Assembly: GCA_017512145.1 (NCBI GenBank) | Contig: JAFWHB010000030.1 | Span: 1-64,000, forward strand | Direction: 5' to 3' | DNA length: 64,000 nucleotides | DNA from: Mogibacterium sp. | GTDB taxonomy: Bacteria; Bacillota; Clostridia; Peptostreptococcales; Anaerovoracaceae | Part shown: positions 43,050-53,062 of the stretch, in pieces | Layout of the letters: every line of letters begins with the position of its first letter | Numbering within the stretch: position 1 is the first letter of the stretch | Made by a program: the position numbers and the translations under genes | The notes under the pieces: model-generated | What the model saw: only the letters and a program-made list of their open reading frames with translations | Told to the model about the DNA's origin: nothing | The model's database searches: none

Positions 43050-44483
43050 ATGAGAAGGCACAAGATAATCGATTCCATAATAGACAGCGGCCTGATCCTC
43101 GAGGGTTCCTATATCATAGTAGGGATCTCCGGAGGACCGGATTCGCTTTGCCTGCTCCATTCGCTGGCGCAGATCGCAGATTCTTACGATCTTACGCTGA
43201 TACCGGTTCATGTCAACCACAAGCTGAGAGCCGAGGCGGATGAAGAGGCTGACAATGTCGCGAGGATGTGCGACAAACTCGGGCTTGATGTAGAGTCCTT
43301 CGAGGTGAACTGCGAGGACGTTGCCAGAGAAATGAAGGTTTCGACTGAGGAAGCCGGCAGGCACATCAGGTATGAGATCTTCGATGATGTTGCAAGAGAT
43401 ATTGAAGACCAGGGCGTGCAGCGTGAGAAGATAATGATCGCTGTTGCACATAATGCAGATGATCAGAGCGAGACCGTGCTCTTCAGGATACTGAGAGGGA
43501 CCGGCGTTCATGGACTGGCGGGCATCCCTGTGGTCAGACCTTCGGAAGCAGGCTACATGATAATAAGACCGCTTCTGTTCGTTCCGAGGGCCGACATAGA
43601 GCAGTATATCAAGGACAACAAGCTCCATCCTAACATGGATGCCACTAATGAGGGCACTGATTATACAAGGAACAAGATACGCAACGAGCTGATCCCGTAT
43701 CTTGAGAAGAATTACAATCCTAACATCAGGCAGGCTCTGAGAAGATTTGCCATGATAGCAGAGATGGACGACGCGCTTCTCTCGGATGCAGCCTTCAGTG
43801 CTGCGGACGGACATATGATCGTCGACAATGACAGCAGGAGAGTGATTCTGGATATCTCGGATCTCAGAGACAATCCTCCTTCAATAGTGAGCAGGGTCGC
43901 AGGATATATCCTTCAGTCTCTCAGGATCGAGATGAACTCGAGCTACGAACTGATGTCTGCAATCATGAATCTCATTTATTCAGACAATCCGTCGGCATCT
44001 CTCGACCTTCCTGACGGCTTCAGGGCATACAGAGAGTATGACACTGTCATCTTTGCGGGTGACGATGATGAGATCAGGATCAAGCCAGACGACAGCATCA
44101 GGATGTTCCCTCAGGTCCTCATGAGGAAGGACTTCCATCCGGATGAGGACATGATGTATGCTGCATTCGACTTTGACCTGTTCAACAAGGAGTATCCCGG
44201 CAGGGTCGGCGAGCTTCAGATGAGGACGAGGCAGGAAGGCGACTACATCCCGATGAAGAGGGGCCGCAAGAAGATACAGGACCTGCTGGTCGATTCCAAA
44301 GTAATGAAGAATGCCAGAGACAGTATCCTCATGGTTGCCATAGACAATGAGGTCCTCTGGATACTGCCGAGCAAATACTTCAAAGGCAGGCAGGAACAGG
44401 AGAAGGGCAGGTTTTCACCAAAATATCATATTACAGACGCTACAGAACGGGTCCTCCTAATTGAAATAGCAGAAAATATATGA
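43050..44483 (+). CDS. tilS: tRNA(Ile)-lysidine synthase
   Basis: TilS converts C34 of the AUA-reading tRNA(Ile) to lysidine, using ATP and lysine. The 477-residue protein has the PP-loop motif SGGPDSLCLL near 27-36, VNHKLRAEADEEA, AHNADDQSETVLFRILRGTG, the DYTRNKIRNELIP segment near 210, and a TilS-C domain (MKRGRKKIQDLLVD). It starts nine bases after the tatD-family stop. It is followed by ftsH, as in Bacillus where tilS, hpt and ftsH cluster; hpt is missing here. Confidence 0.95.
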   Translation: MRRHKIIDSIIDSGLILEGSYIIVGISGGPDSLCLLHSLAQIADSYDLTLIPVHVNHKLRAEADEEADNVARMCDKLGLDVESFEVNCEDVAREMKVSTEEAGRHIRYEIFDDVARDIEDQGVQREKIMIAVAHNADDQSETVLFRILRGTGVHGLAGIPVVRPSEAGYMIIRPLLFVPRADIEQYIKDNKLHPNMDATNEGTDYTRNKIRNELIPYLEKNYNPNIRQALRRFAMIAEMDDALLSDAAFSAADGHMIVDNDSRRVILDISDLRDNPPSIVSRVAGYILQSLRIEMNSSYELMSAIMNLIYSDNPSASLDLPDGFRAYREYDTVIFAGDDDEIRIKPDDSIRMFPQVLMRKDFHPDEDMMYAAFDFDLFNKEYPGRVGELQMRTRQEGDYIPMKRGRKKIQDLLVDSKVMKNARDSILMVAIDNEVLWILPSKYFKGRQEQEKGRFSPKYHITDATERVLLIEIAENI

Positions 44484-44485
44484 TA

Positions 44486-44536
44486 AAATTTGTGCTCAAG
44501 GCACAAATTTGGCCCAACTATTGACCAAATTTTTGA
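44486..44536 (+). promoter_or_regulatory. Pair of mutually exclusive hairpins in the tilS-ftsH gap
   Basis: Hairpin A pairs AAATTTGTGC with GCACAAATTT (44486-44495/44501-44510). Hairpin B pairs AAATTTGG with CCAAATTT (44505-44512/44525-44532) and is followed by more T. They share 44505-44510, so only one can form at a time. B resembles a weak terminator. Candidate attenuator for ftsH. Confidence 0.45.
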
Positions 44537-44573
44537 TACTTAACAAGACACGTATAGAAAGGAACTATATACC

Positions 44574-46679
44574 TTGAAGAATTTCGGACGCAGTATTGGA
44601 GTATATGTCCTGGTATTCGTTGCGGTTCTCAGCTTATCAATGCTCTTCCGCAATATGGGAACCAACGCTGACTACAAAGAAATCAAATTCTCGCAATTTG
44701 CCAGCCATCTTGAGGCAGGCGACTATGAGAAGGTCAGCATCAATGAGAGAGAACTTACAGGTGTCAAGAGCAATGGCGATACAGAGATCGCCTATTCACC
44801 ATCGGCACTTGAGATCAACTGGCTTGAGAATACTATCCTCTTCCCGATGATCGATGAACACAAGATAGAGCTCGACAGTGACCCGCCTAAGAGTGAGTAC
44901 AGCCTTATCAATCTGCTGCCTACCATCCTTATGGTAATAGCGATGGGCTTCCTGTTCTACTTCATGATGAGCCAGGGAGGCAACAAGCAGGCATTCCAGT
45001 TCGGTAAGAACAGAGCAAGACTTTATAAGAGCGATGCCAAGTCGATCACCTTCGACGATGTCGCAGGTCTTGAAGAAGAGAAGGTCGAACTTTCGGAGAT
45101 CGTAGACTTCCTCAAGAACCCTATCAAATATGACAAACTCGGCGCAAGAATCCCTAAGGGCGTTCTCCTTGTAGGACAGCCTGGTACAGGTAAGACCTAT
45201 ATTTCAAGAGCTACAGCAGGCGAGGCCGGAGTTCCGTTCTTCACTATATCCGGTTCAGACTTCGTAGAGATGTTCGTCGGAGTCGGTGCTTCCAGAGTAA
45301 GAGACCTCTTCAGCGAAGCCAAGAAGAATGCTCCTTGTATCGTATTCATCGACGAGATCGATGCTGTCGGAAGAAGAAGAGGCGCAGGACTCGGCGGCGG
45401 CAATGATGAGAGAGAGCAGACACTCAACCAGCTGCTTGTCGAGATGGACGGATTTGACGGCAACCTCGGAATCATCATCCTCGCTGCAACCAACAGACCT
45501 GACGTACTCGACCCGGCTCTTCTGAGACCTGGCAGATTCGACAGACAGATCGTTATCGGAATGCCGGATATCAAGGGCAGAGAAGAACTCTTCAGACTCT
45601 ATACCAAGAACAAGCCTCTCGCAGAGGATGTTTCGCCTGAGATCCTCGCCAAGAGAACACCAGGATTCTCACCGGCTGACATCGAGAACCTCATCAACGA
45701 GGCAGCCCTTCTGACTGCAAGACGTAACGGTACCAAGATCAGAATGGATGAGATCGAAGAGGCTACGACCAAGGTCATGGCAGGACCGCAGAAGAAGTCA
45801 AGAGTCATCTCTGATGCAGAGAGGAAGCTCACAGCATATCACGAGGCAGGCCATGCTATCGTAATGAGAGCTACACCGGATGCAGATCCGGTACATCAGA
45901 TCACTATCATTCCTCGAGGAATGGCAGGCGGATTCACGATGTGGCTTCCTGAGGAAGACAGATTCTTCGAGACAAAGGGCCATATGATCAATACTATCAA
46001 GCATCTCCTCGGCGGACGTGTTGCAGAGGAACTCAAGCTTGAAGATATTTCGACAGGAGCAAGCAATGACCTCGAGAGAGCTACCGGCATAGCCAGACAG
46101 ATGATCACTAAGTACGGCTTCAGCGAGAAGCTTGGACCGGTTTCATTCAGCTCCAATGATGAAGTATTCCTCGGAAGAGACTTCTCAACAAGGCAGAACT
46201 TCTCTGAAGAAGTCGCAGCCGAAGTCGATCACGAGATCAAGAGACTGCTCGAAGAGTGCTATGCAGAGACCCGCAGGATCCTGCAGGAGAACGATGCAGC
46301 ATTCGAGAGAGTCGCTCAGGCGCTGCTCCTTGTAGAGACACTCGATGGAGATCAGTTCGAGAGACTGTTCACCGGCGAGATAGATCCGGAGGGAATCAAG
46401 CAGGAGGTCGAGGAAGAACTCAGGAACATAGAATCCCGCAACAAGGAAGAGGCTGCAGAGAGCAAGCGCATCGAAGAACAGAAGATGAAAGAGCTCGAAG
46501 AGCAAATGAAAAAGCTCCAGGAACAGGCTCGTCAGAATGCAAATGATCCTTTCGGCGGTGATAATAATGATCAGGACTTCCCGGATTTCAGAAGGCCGAC
46601 TGACAAACGTCAGCCTAAGACCAGCGAAGCTCCTGAAGAAGCTACAGATGATCAGGGTAGGGACGACCAGGAGAACTAG
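44574..46679 (+). CDS. ftsH: ATP-dependent zinc metalloprotease FtsH
   Basis: FtsH is a membrane-bound AAA+ protease that degrades membrane and regulatory proteins. In its 701 residues, TM helices lie at about 8-25 and 112-131 around an extracytoplasmic domain. Walker A GQPGTGKT is at 201-208, Walker B VFIDEID near 257-263, and the second region of homology includes RPGRFDRQ near 318. Zinc-site HEAGH is at 423-427. The C-terminus is a long Glu/Lys/Gln coiled stretch. The start appears to be TTG 44574 behind AAAGGA, since the TM helix begins directly after it. Confidence 0.96.
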   Translation: MKNFGRSIGVYVLVFVAVLSLSMLFRNMGTNADYKEIKFSQFASHLEAGDYEKVSINERELTGVKSNGDTEIAYSPSALEINWLENTILFPMIDEHKIELDSDPPKSEYSLINLLPTILMVIAMGFLFYFMMSQGGNKQAFQFGKNRARLYKSDAKSITFDDVAGLEEEKVELSEIVDFLKNPIKYDKLGARIPKGVLLVGQPGTGKTYISRATAGEAGVPFFTISGSDFVEMFVGVGASRVRDLFSEAKKNAPCIVFIDEIDAVGRRRGAGLGGGNDEREQTLNQLLVEMDGFDGNLGIIILAATNRPDVLDPALLRPGRFDRQIVIGMPDIKGREELFRLYTKNKPLAEDVSPEILAKRTPGFSPADIENLINEAALLTARRNGTKIRMDEIEEATTKVMAGPQKKSRVISDAERKLTAYHEAGHAIVMRATPDADPVHQITIIPRGMAGGFTMWLPEEDRFFETKGHMINTIKHLLGGRVAEELKLEDISTGASNDLERATGIARQMITKYGFSEKLGPVSFSSNDEVFLGRDFSTRQNFSEEVAAEVDHEIKRLLEECYAETRRILQENDAAFERVAQALLLVETLDGDQFERLFTGEIDPEGIKQEVEEELRNIESRNKEEAAESKRIEEQKMKELEEQMKKLQEQARQNANDPFGGDNNDQDFPDFRRPTDKRQPKTSEAPEEATDDQGRDDQEN

Positions 46680-46683
46680 CTTT

Positions 46684-46703
46684 CAGGCATCAGAAGATGC
46701 CTG
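46684..46703 (+). other. Hairpin between ftsH and the PucR-type gene
   Basis: A perfect 8-bp stem CAGGCATC/GATGCCTG (46684-46691/46696-46703) closes an AGAA loop. No T-tract follows, so termination would be weak. Confidence 0.5.
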
Positions 46704-46739
46704 AGTTACAGAATTATTCAATACAGAGGTAGACCTATT

Positions 46740-48311
46740 ATGAAGATAACAGTTAATGATTGCTTAAAACTCGACGCGTTCCAGGGAAGTCAGCTGCTCA
46801 CCAGTGTGCAGAATGCTGACAGACGTGTAAGAACCGTTTCAGTTCTTGATGAATCTGATCTCGCAATGGGAGTGGAGAGGAACGGAGTCAGAGATCAGAT
46901 GGTCATTACACACTTCTGGACAAGCAAGGACGATATCGAGGCTCAGGTCAATGCTGTAAAGGCTCTTGGCATGAAGAATATCAGCGCTCTTGTCATTTAT
47001 CTCAACGAGAATGGTGTAAGAATGGTCGATCCTAAGGTAGTATCTACTGCAGAAGAAATCGGCCTGCCACTGATCACTATCTATGACACAGGCAAGGTCA
47101 CCTACGCAATGCTGATCGAGCAGGTCCTGGACAAGATCCTCTACGGACACAACTACAGTGACAATATCCTCAATAATACAATTTATCATCTTCTGAACTT
47201 TGAGAAGCACTCAAGCTTTCCGGCAGCTCTCTCTGAGGCTGCCATCCACAATGGCTATCAGGTCGTTCTCATGACAGAGGAGTTCAACCCTATTCTTACA
47301 GTAGAGACAAGGCATCAGGTCAAGATCGAGGACGCTGTCCAGACAGCACGCAAGCTCGATGCATTCCATGTCAACACCTTTACAAGGGTTGAGATCGACA
47401 GTGTCATCACCTACTGGGGATACATTGAGATCAAGGACAAGAAGTACATTCTTGTCATAGTAGACAATGAGGACAATTATTCAGCAACAGAGATGACCAA
47501 GCTTGCTGAGACCATCCAGCTTGCCATCGGAATGTGGAAGTACACACCTGAGAGAGATTCGAGATCCGAATTCATCAAGTCTGCTGTCAGAGGAGATCTC
47601 TCCTTCTGCTACACACTGCTTGATGAGGCGGGACTCCGCGGAATGCAGTTTTCCAGCGTTTTCCTGACCAAGGACCTCGGAACAGATGCTGTAATGGACA
47701 TCCTCGACAAGTATAAGAAGCAGTACGGCTTCTATGCTATGACAGTTACGGATGACAATGAGATCTACGGAATAATCTATTCCGAAGAAGGCCAGGAGAA
47801 GGGCGTTTCGGTCAAGAATGCCTGTCTGGATATGTATGAGCATCTCAAGAGCGGCCGCAAGGAGAGCAAGATTTACCATATTACCGGTATCGAGACTCTC
47901 GAGGCTGCAGTAGAGGGATTCAGACTCATAACCAAGACAAGAAGATACATGGATACAGTCTTCCCATACAAGAGGGTATTCTCTAAGTATGAGATCTCCA
48001 TGGTATGCGACTGCGTATTCATGCAGACAGGTTCATCTTCACTCAAGAAGATGTATCTCGATCTTCTCGAACCATTCGAGAGAGAAGTCAGCACCAACAA
48101 GGGCAGACTCCTTATGGATACTCTCTCGACATTCGTGCTGGATGCAGGAATGAATAGTAACAAGACTGCAGAGTTCATGAACATCCACAACAATACGGTA
48201 CAGTACAGACTCAAGAAGGCCAATGAGATTCTCGGCGCTGAGATGACTGCTAACAGAATCATCCCGGGACTTACAATGGCACTCGCCATCAAGAGACTGG
48301 AGGAAAAATAA
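46740..48311 (+). CDS. PucR family transcriptional regulator
   Basis: A 523-residue regulator with the PucR N-terminal domain (about 5-130: MKITVNDCLKLDAFQGSQLL, then a purine-catabolism-regulator-like fold) and a C-terminal PucR-type helix-turn-helix (VLDAGMNSNKTAEFMNIHNNTVQYRLKKANEILG near 455-490). Family members control purine, amino-acid or lipid use. The ligand is unknown. An AGAGGT site precedes ATG 46740. coaX starts directly at its stop codon, so it leads the coaX-dus unit. Confidence 0.9.
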   Translation: MKITVNDCLKLDAFQGSQLLTSVQNADRRVRTVSVLDESDLAMGVERNGVRDQMVITHFWTSKDDIEAQVNAVKALGMKNISALVIYLNENGVRMVDPKVVSTAEEIGLPLITIYDTGKVTYAMLIEQVLDKILYGHNYSDNILNNTIYHLLNFEKHSSFPAALSEAAIHNGYQVVLMTEEFNPILTVETRHQVKIEDAVQTARKLDAFHVNTFTRVEIDSVITYWGYIEIKDKKYILVIVDNEDNYSATEMTKLAETIQLAIGMWKYTPERDSRSEFIKSAVRGDLSFCYTLLDEAGLRGMQFSSVFLTKDLGTDAVMDILDKYKKQYGFYAMTVTDDNEIYGIIYSEEGQEKGVSVKNACLDMYEHLKSGRKESKIYHITGIETLEAAVEGFRLITKTRRYMDTVFPYKRVFSKYEISMVCDCVFMQTGSSSLKKMYLDLLEPFEREVSTNKGRLLMDTLSTFVLDAGMNSNKTAEFMNIHNNTVQYRLKKANEILGAEMTANRIIPGLTMALAIKRLEEK

Positions 48312-49127
48312 ATGCTGCTCGCCATTGACATAGGTAACACAAACGTAGTACTTGGCGTATATGAAGACAAGAAGCTTGTCGAGAGCTGGAGAATGGCTAC
48401 CGACAACAAGAGATCTGCAGATGAGTACGGAACCATCATCGACATGATGATGAGACATGACGGAATAGATCCTGAGATGATAGACGACATCATCGTATCG
48501 ACAGTAGTTCCGTCGCTGCTGTTCACAATCGAGCATATGTGCCTCAAATTCTTCGGCAAGAATCCGATCGTAGTCGAGACAGGCATCAAGACAGGTCTCA
48601 AGATCAAATATGATGACCCAAGACAGGTAGGTTCAGACCGTATTGTCAATTCAGTAGCGGCTCATCAGAGATACGGCGGCAACCTGATCGTTGTTGACTT
48701 TGGAACTGCAACTACATTCTGCTGCGTATCATCTGACGGCAGCTTCCTCGGAGGCGCTATCGCTCCGGGAATCAAGACATCTGCTGCAGCTCTCTTCGAG
48801 CATACAGCAAAGCTCCCTAACGTAGACCTCGAACTTCCTGGCAAATTCATCTGCAAGAACACTTCAGAGTCGATTCAGGCAGGTCTTATCTACGGACACA
48901 TGGGATTTACAGAGCATATGATCAGGGGCATGAAGGCCGAGATGGCAGAGGAGCTCGAATGCGATCCTGCAGAGATCAAGGTCATCGCTACCGGCGGTAT
49001 GGCTACAATGGTCGAAAGCGGTGTCACATGCATCGACGTCATCGACAGAAGACTGACCCTGGACGGTCTGCAGATGCTCTATGAGAGGAACAAAGGACTC
49101 AACAAGAAGAGAGTCCTTCAGGATTAA
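48312..49127 (+). CDS. coaX: Type III pantothenate kinase
   Basis: CoaX phosphorylates pantothenate, the first step of coenzyme A synthesis. The 271-residue protein shows the ASKHA-fold motifs DIGNTNVVLGVY near 5, GSDRIVNSVAAHQRY near 102, VDFGTATTFCCV near 125 and ATGGMA near 230. GGAGG precedes the ATG, which directly follows the PucR gene's stop; its own stop overlaps the dus start (TAATG). Confidence 0.96.
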   Translation: MLLAIDIGNTNVVLGVYEDKKLVESWRMATDNKRSADEYGTIIDMMMRHDGIDPEMIDDIIVSTVVPSLLFTIEHMCLKFFGKNPIVVETGIKTGLKIKYDDPRQVGSDRIVNSVAAHQRYGGNLIVVDFGTATTFCCVSSDGSFLGGAIAPGIKTSAAALFEHTAKLPNVDLELPGKFICKNTSESIQAGLIYGHMGFTEHMIRGMKAEMAEELECDPAEIKVIATGGMATMVESGVTCIDVIDRRLTLDGLQMLYERNKGLNKKRVLQD

Positions 49128-50092
49128 TGAGTATCAGAATAGGAAATACAGAGCTTGGAACGCCTTTCGTGCTCGCTCCGCTTGCAGGCATAACTGATGC
49201 AGTTATGCGCAGGCTTTGTGAGGAGCAGGGGGCGTCGCTCACTTATACGGAGATGGTCAGTGCCAAAGGTCTCCATTACGGCGACCGCAAGACCGGCATC
49301 CTGACATTTATTCCGGAAGGCTCAGGTCCTGCTGCAATACAGATATTCGGCAGCGAGCCAGATGTAATAGCTGATGCGGCAGCTAAGCTTGACAGTCTCC
49401 CTAATGTGATACTGGATATCAATATGGGATGCCCGGTGCCTAAGGTCGTCAGGAACGGCGACGGTTCGGCGCTGATGCAGGACCCGGGGCTTGTCCGAGA
49501 TGTTGTAAGCGCTGCGGTAGGCGCATCGTCAAAGCCTGTAACAGTCAAGATCCGCAAGGGTTTTACAGAAGACAGGATCAACGCACCTGAGGTGGCATTG
49601 GCTGCTGAGGCAGGCGGTGCTGCTGCAGTTGCAGTGCACGGCAGGACACGTTCTCAGTACTACTCAGGCAAGGCCGACTGGGACATAATCCGCCGTGTCA
49701 AAGAATCCGTCAGCATTCCGGTCATCGGTAACGGCGATGTAATGACAGCCGAGGATGGCCTCAGGATGATGGATGAGACAGGCTGCGACCTCGTCATGGT
49801 TGGACGGGGAGCTATGGGGAACCCTTGGATATTCAGAGATCTCACCAGAGCATGGCGAGGAGAGGAACCTCTCCCGCACCCTTCAGAGCCAGAGCGCAAA
49901 GCCATGATGCTGAGGCATCTTGAGATGCTGTGCGATCTCAAGGGAGAGAACATAGGAGTCAAGGAATTCCGCAAATTCGTGGTGTGGTACACCAAAGGAA
50001 TGAGAGGCGCTGCCCATATAAGAAGGGCAGTCAATGATATAGTTGAACTAGAACAAATGAAAGAGGTTCTTGGCAGTGAGAATTGGCAATAA
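49127..50092 (+). CDS. dusB: tRNA-dihydrouridine synthase (DusB-like)
   Basis: A 321-residue FMN-dependent enzyme that reduces uridines in tRNA. Motifs are APLAGITDAVMRRLC, TEMVSAKGL, the active-site Cys segment NMGCPVPKVVRNGDGSALM near 102, HGRTRSQYYSG near 172, and GNGDVMTAEDG with MVGRGAMGNPWIF near 220. A dus gene behind coaX is a common Firmicutes arrangement. Confidence 0.94.
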   Translation: MSIRIGNTELGTPFVLAPLAGITDAVMRRLCEEQGASLTYTEMVSAKGLHYGDRKTGILTFIPEGSGPAAIQIFGSEPDVIADAAAKLDSLPNVILDINMGCPVPKVVRNGDGSALMQDPGLVRDVVSAAVGASSKPVTVKIRKGFTEDRINAPEVALAAEAGGAAAVAVHGRTRSQYYSGKADWDIIRRVKESVSIPVIGNGDVMTAEDGLRMMDETGCDLVMVGRGAMGNPWIFRDLTRAWRGEEPLPHPSEPERKAMMLRHLEMLCDLKGENIGVKEFRKFVVWYTKGMRGAAHIRRAVNDIVELEQMKEVLGSENWQ

Positions 50093-51356
50093 GAGCAAAT
50101 TCATAATATGCCTGGTAATGGTGCTGGCCTTCACGCTGGCTTTTTCAGGATGCACGACCTTCGATACCTTCAGGCATACATATTTTGAAGAGGGTTCAGA
50201 GGACTCGATGCCTGTAATCACAATAGGCGTCTTCGAGCCGCAGACAGGCAGCAATGCTTCTAAGGGAAGAGACGAGATCAAGGGAATCGAGCTTGCTAAC
50301 AGCATCTACAGTAATGTTGACGGCTACAAGGTCGTTATCTCCAAGGTCGATACACAGTCCAAAGTAAGCGCTGCAACGACAGCGATCCAGGGTCTTATCG
50401 AAATGAAACCTGTAGCGATCATCGGAAGTTCGGGCGAGGCTACTTCTCTTGCTGCATCTGAATATATCGAGGCAGCTGAGATCCCTGCCATCACACCGTC
50501 CGCGACTAACCCGCTGATCACACAGACCAATGATTATTATTTCCGCGCATGCATCACTGAGTCCCAGATGGGAGAGGGTCTTGCGGAATATGCATACAAG
50601 GAGCTCGGCTCCAGGACCATAGGAATAATAGGTCTCAAGAACGACAGCAGCACAGCATCTGTCATCGACGGCTTCGAAGCCAAGATCAAGAAGCTTGCCG
50701 GCAAGAAGAAGAAGGCAATCACATACACAACTGAGATCGCCGCAACCGAAGAAGAGATGAAGACCGCTCTGTCAGAGGTCCGCAAATCAGGCTGCAATGT
50801 ATGCTTTGCTTCACTCGGTACAGAGGCAATGGATATCTTCTTCACCCTCGCTGAGGAGAAGAAGATGACAGAGGTCACCTACCTGGGCACAAGGAACTGG
50901 GGTAATCCTGAGTTCGTACAGATGATGAAGAAGCACCCTGACATCAAGGTCGTATTCCCTTACACATCTGTTATCACAAGCACCGCAGGAAGTGAAGACA
51001 ATCTGACCGAGGAGGCTCAGAGATTCCAGATAGAGTATCAGAACAGATACGGCAGCGAGGACATCCCGAGCGAGTATGCTGCCCTCGGATATGACTCATA
51101 CCTGACCATAATCAATGCTATCCATAATGCCAAATCTACTAAGGGTATGGACATCAGGAAGGCCATGCTCGAGCTCAAGGATCTCAAGGGCGTTACAGGA
51201 GTGTTCTCCTTCGATGAGGTGGGCAACCTCATACGAACAGTCAATCTATCTACTATCAAGGACGACAAGGTAGTAAGTGAATATGTAACCAAGAGCGAGG
51301 CTGAGGCCAAGGCTCTTGATGATATCGAAACAACACAGACCACGGAGGCAAATTAG
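50076..51356 (+). CDS. ABC-type branched-chain amino-acid substrate-binding lipoprotein
   Basis: A 426-residue extracellular type I periplasmic-binding-fold protein. The signal peptide ends in a lipobox LAFSGC with Cys26 as lipid anchor. The mature part shows TIGVFEPQTGSNASKGRDEIKG and IGSSGEATSLAASEYIEAAEIPAITPSATNP, typical of Leu/Ile/Val-binding proteins. The start is set at GTG 50076 because GAGG lies nine bases upstream; a TTG six bases earlier is too close to it. It overlaps dusB by 17 bases. No permease or ATPase genes follow, so it works with components encoded elsewhere or has a receptor role. Confidence 0.88.
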   Translation: MRIGNKSKFIICLVMVLAFTLAFSGCTTFDTFRHTYFEEGSEDSMPVITIGVFEPQTGSNASKGRDEIKGIELANSIYSNVDGYKVVISKVDTQSKVSAATTAIQGLIEMKPVAIIGSSGEATSLAASEYIEAAEIPAITPSATNPLITQTNDYYFRACITESQMGEGLAEYAYKELGSRTIGIIGLKNDSSTASVIDGFEAKIKKLAGKKKKAITYTTEIAATEEEMKTALSEVRKSGCNVCFASLGTEAMDIFFTLAEEKKMTEVTYLGTRNWGNPEFVQMMKKHPDIKVVFPYTSVITSTAGSEDNLTEEAQRFQIEYQNRYGSEDIPSEYAALGYDSYLTIINAIHNAKSTKGMDIRKAMLELKDLKGVTGVFSFDEVGNLIRTVNLSTIKDDKVVSEYVTKSEAEAKALDDIETTQTTEAN

Positions 51357-51358
51357 AA

Positions 51359-52798
51359 ATGGGATATCTCGAAAGACTCGAAACCTACAGAGATGAGATG
51401 ATCAGGACTCTCGGAGAGTCCGTATCATATCCGAGCGTTAATGCAGATGCGGTAAGGACCAAGGACGGAGAAGTTCTCCCGTTCGGAAGAGGCGTACAGG
51501 ATGCACTCGTTCACATGCTCGCCAAGGGCGAATCTCTTGGATTCGAGGCTCACAATGTTGATAACTATGCAGGATATGTAGAGCTCAAGGCAGACGACAA
51601 GTATGCAGATTCCGCTAAGGAGTTCGCTATTGTAGGTCATCTTGATGTAATGCCTGAGGGTACCGGCTGGGACGGAGATCCGTTCGTAATGACAGAGAAG
51701 GACGGATACCTCTACGGCAGAGGAACATCCGATGACAAGGGCCCTGTAGTAGCAAGCATGTACGCGCTCAAGGCACTCAAGGAAGAAGGCGCTGTATTCA
51801 AGAGTAATGTCAGAGTTGTATTCGGACTCGACGAAGAGACCGGCAGCACAAGCATCAACTACTATACAGAGCACTGCGGACATCCGGATATGGGATTTAC
51901 ACCGGACGGAGAGTTCCCGGTCGTAAACGGCGAGATGGGAATACTGGTATTTGACCTTGCGCAGAAGCTCAGCACAGGATTTGCAACAGATGACCTGAGA
52001 CTTACGAAGCTTCAGTCAGGGGAGAGACATAATGCAGTACCTGCTGATGCCAAGGCAGTTATCGCAGGCGACAAGAAGTACTTCGATGCAATAGCTGATC
52101 TTGCCGCTGCATATGCACGGGAGACAGGATATACAGTCAGGACCAAGAAGCAGGGCGCATCCCTCGTAGTTGAGACCAAGGGCGTTGCAGCACACGGCGC
52201 ACATCCGCAGCTCGGCCTCAATGCTATCAGCATCATGATGGACTTCCTCGGAAGAGTCAGCTTTGCCAATGAAGAGCTGAACGATTTCATCAGATTCTAC
52301 AACGATCATATAGGTTTTGATCTGCATGGAGACAGAATAGGATGCAAATTTGAAGATAATCCTTCAGGACCATTGATTTTTAATGTCGGAGTCGCTAATA
52401 TAAACGAAGAGTTAGCTACCTTAACTATCGGTATCAGATATCCTGTAACATATACAGAGGATCAGGTAACAGGCGGCATTCAGAGCAGCCTTGAGAACAC
52501 CTCTATCGGCCTTGTTATAAGAGCAGGCCAGGGCCCTGTATTTATGGATGTTGACACACCGATGGTTCAGGACATGCTCGGCGCTTACAGGGATGAGACC
52601 GGAGACAATGAATCAGGAGCAATGGTCATTGGCGGCGGCACTTATGCCAAGAGCGTCAACAATATCCTTTGCTTTGGTGGAATGTTCCCGGGCGAAGAGG
52701 ATACAATGCATCAGGCTAATGAGAAGTTCTGCATAGAGTCATTCATGAAGATGGCGCGCATCTATGCAAGAGCTATCGCTAAGCTCTGCTGCGAATAA
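51359..52798 (+). CDS. pepV: M20-family metal-dependent dipeptidase (PepV/Sapep type)
   Basis: A 479-residue di-zinc or manganese peptidase of family M20 that cleaves dipeptides inside the cell. Metal ligands are seen in VGHLDVMPEG near 95, GRGTSDDKGPVVASMYALKAL near 121, and GLDEETGS near 158 (EE pair). The lid domain and a late His in EDTMHQANE near 460 complete the site. It starts two bases after the binding-protein gene, so uptake of peptides or amino acids and peptide breakdown are probably co-expressed. Confidence 0.93.
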   Translation: MGYLERLETYRDEMIRTLGESVSYPSVNADAVRTKDGEVLPFGRGVQDALVHMLAKGESLGFEAHNVDNYAGYVELKADDKYADSAKEFAIVGHLDVMPEGTGWDGDPFVMTEKDGYLYGRGTSDDKGPVVASMYALKALKEEGAVFKSNVRVVFGLDEETGSTSINYYTEHCGHPDMGFTPDGEFPVVNGEMGILVFDLAQKLSTGFATDDLRLTKLQSGERHNAVPADAKAVIAGDKKYFDAIADLAAAYARETGYTVRTKKQGASLVVETKGVAAHGAHPQLGLNAISIMMDFLGRVSFANEELNDFIRFYNDHIGFDLHGDRIGCKFEDNPSGPLIFNVGVANINEELATLTIGIRYPVTYTEDQVTGGIQSSLENTSIGLVIRAGQGPVFMDVDTPMVQDMLGAYRDETGDNESGAMVIGGGTYAKSVNNILCFGGMFPGEEDTMHQANEKFCIESFMKMARIYARAIAKLCCE

Positions 52799-52829
52799 CG
52801 GAGCAACAGCTCCAGCATAAGACAAATCT

Positions 52830-52947
52830 GTTTCAGGGCGTGGTGAGAGTCCACACCGGTGGTGATCGCAATCTGCGTAAGTCCACGAGCCGCAAGGCCG
52901 AACTGGTGAGAATCCAGTACCGACGGTATAGTCCGGATGAAAGAAAC
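52830..52947 (+). ncRNA. FMN riboswitch (RFN element)
   Basis: The conserved RFN core is present in order: AGGGCGTGGTGAGAGTCC, then CCGGTGGTGATCGCAATC, GCGTAAGTCCACGAGC, GGTGAGAATCCAGTACCGAC, and GGTATAGTCCGGATGAAAGA. P1 is closed by GTTTC/GAAAC. It precedes the riboflavin transporter gene ribU. Confidence 0.97.
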
Positions 52948-52951
52948 ATCA

Positions 52952-53009
52952 CATTACACATCTATTGTAATGAATGGCCTTGATACATGTTATCAAGGTC
53001 ATTATTAAT
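52952..53009 (+). terminator. Expression-platform hairpins of the FMN riboswitch
   Basis: CATTACA/TGTAATG (52952-52958/52966-52972) is followed by a 10-bp stem (52976-52985/52991-53000, one G-U pair) and ATTATTAAT. The second is the likely regulated terminator, though its T-tract is poor. Confidence 0.6.
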
Positions 53010-53062
53010 GCCTGACAGATTCCATCCAATCTAAGACTTATGTTCAGAAGGAGGAATATGTT

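Noticed and set aside
43041..43814. Minus-strand frames opposite tilS and other core genes
   Set aside because: They lie fully inside well-identified genes and have no initiation signals.
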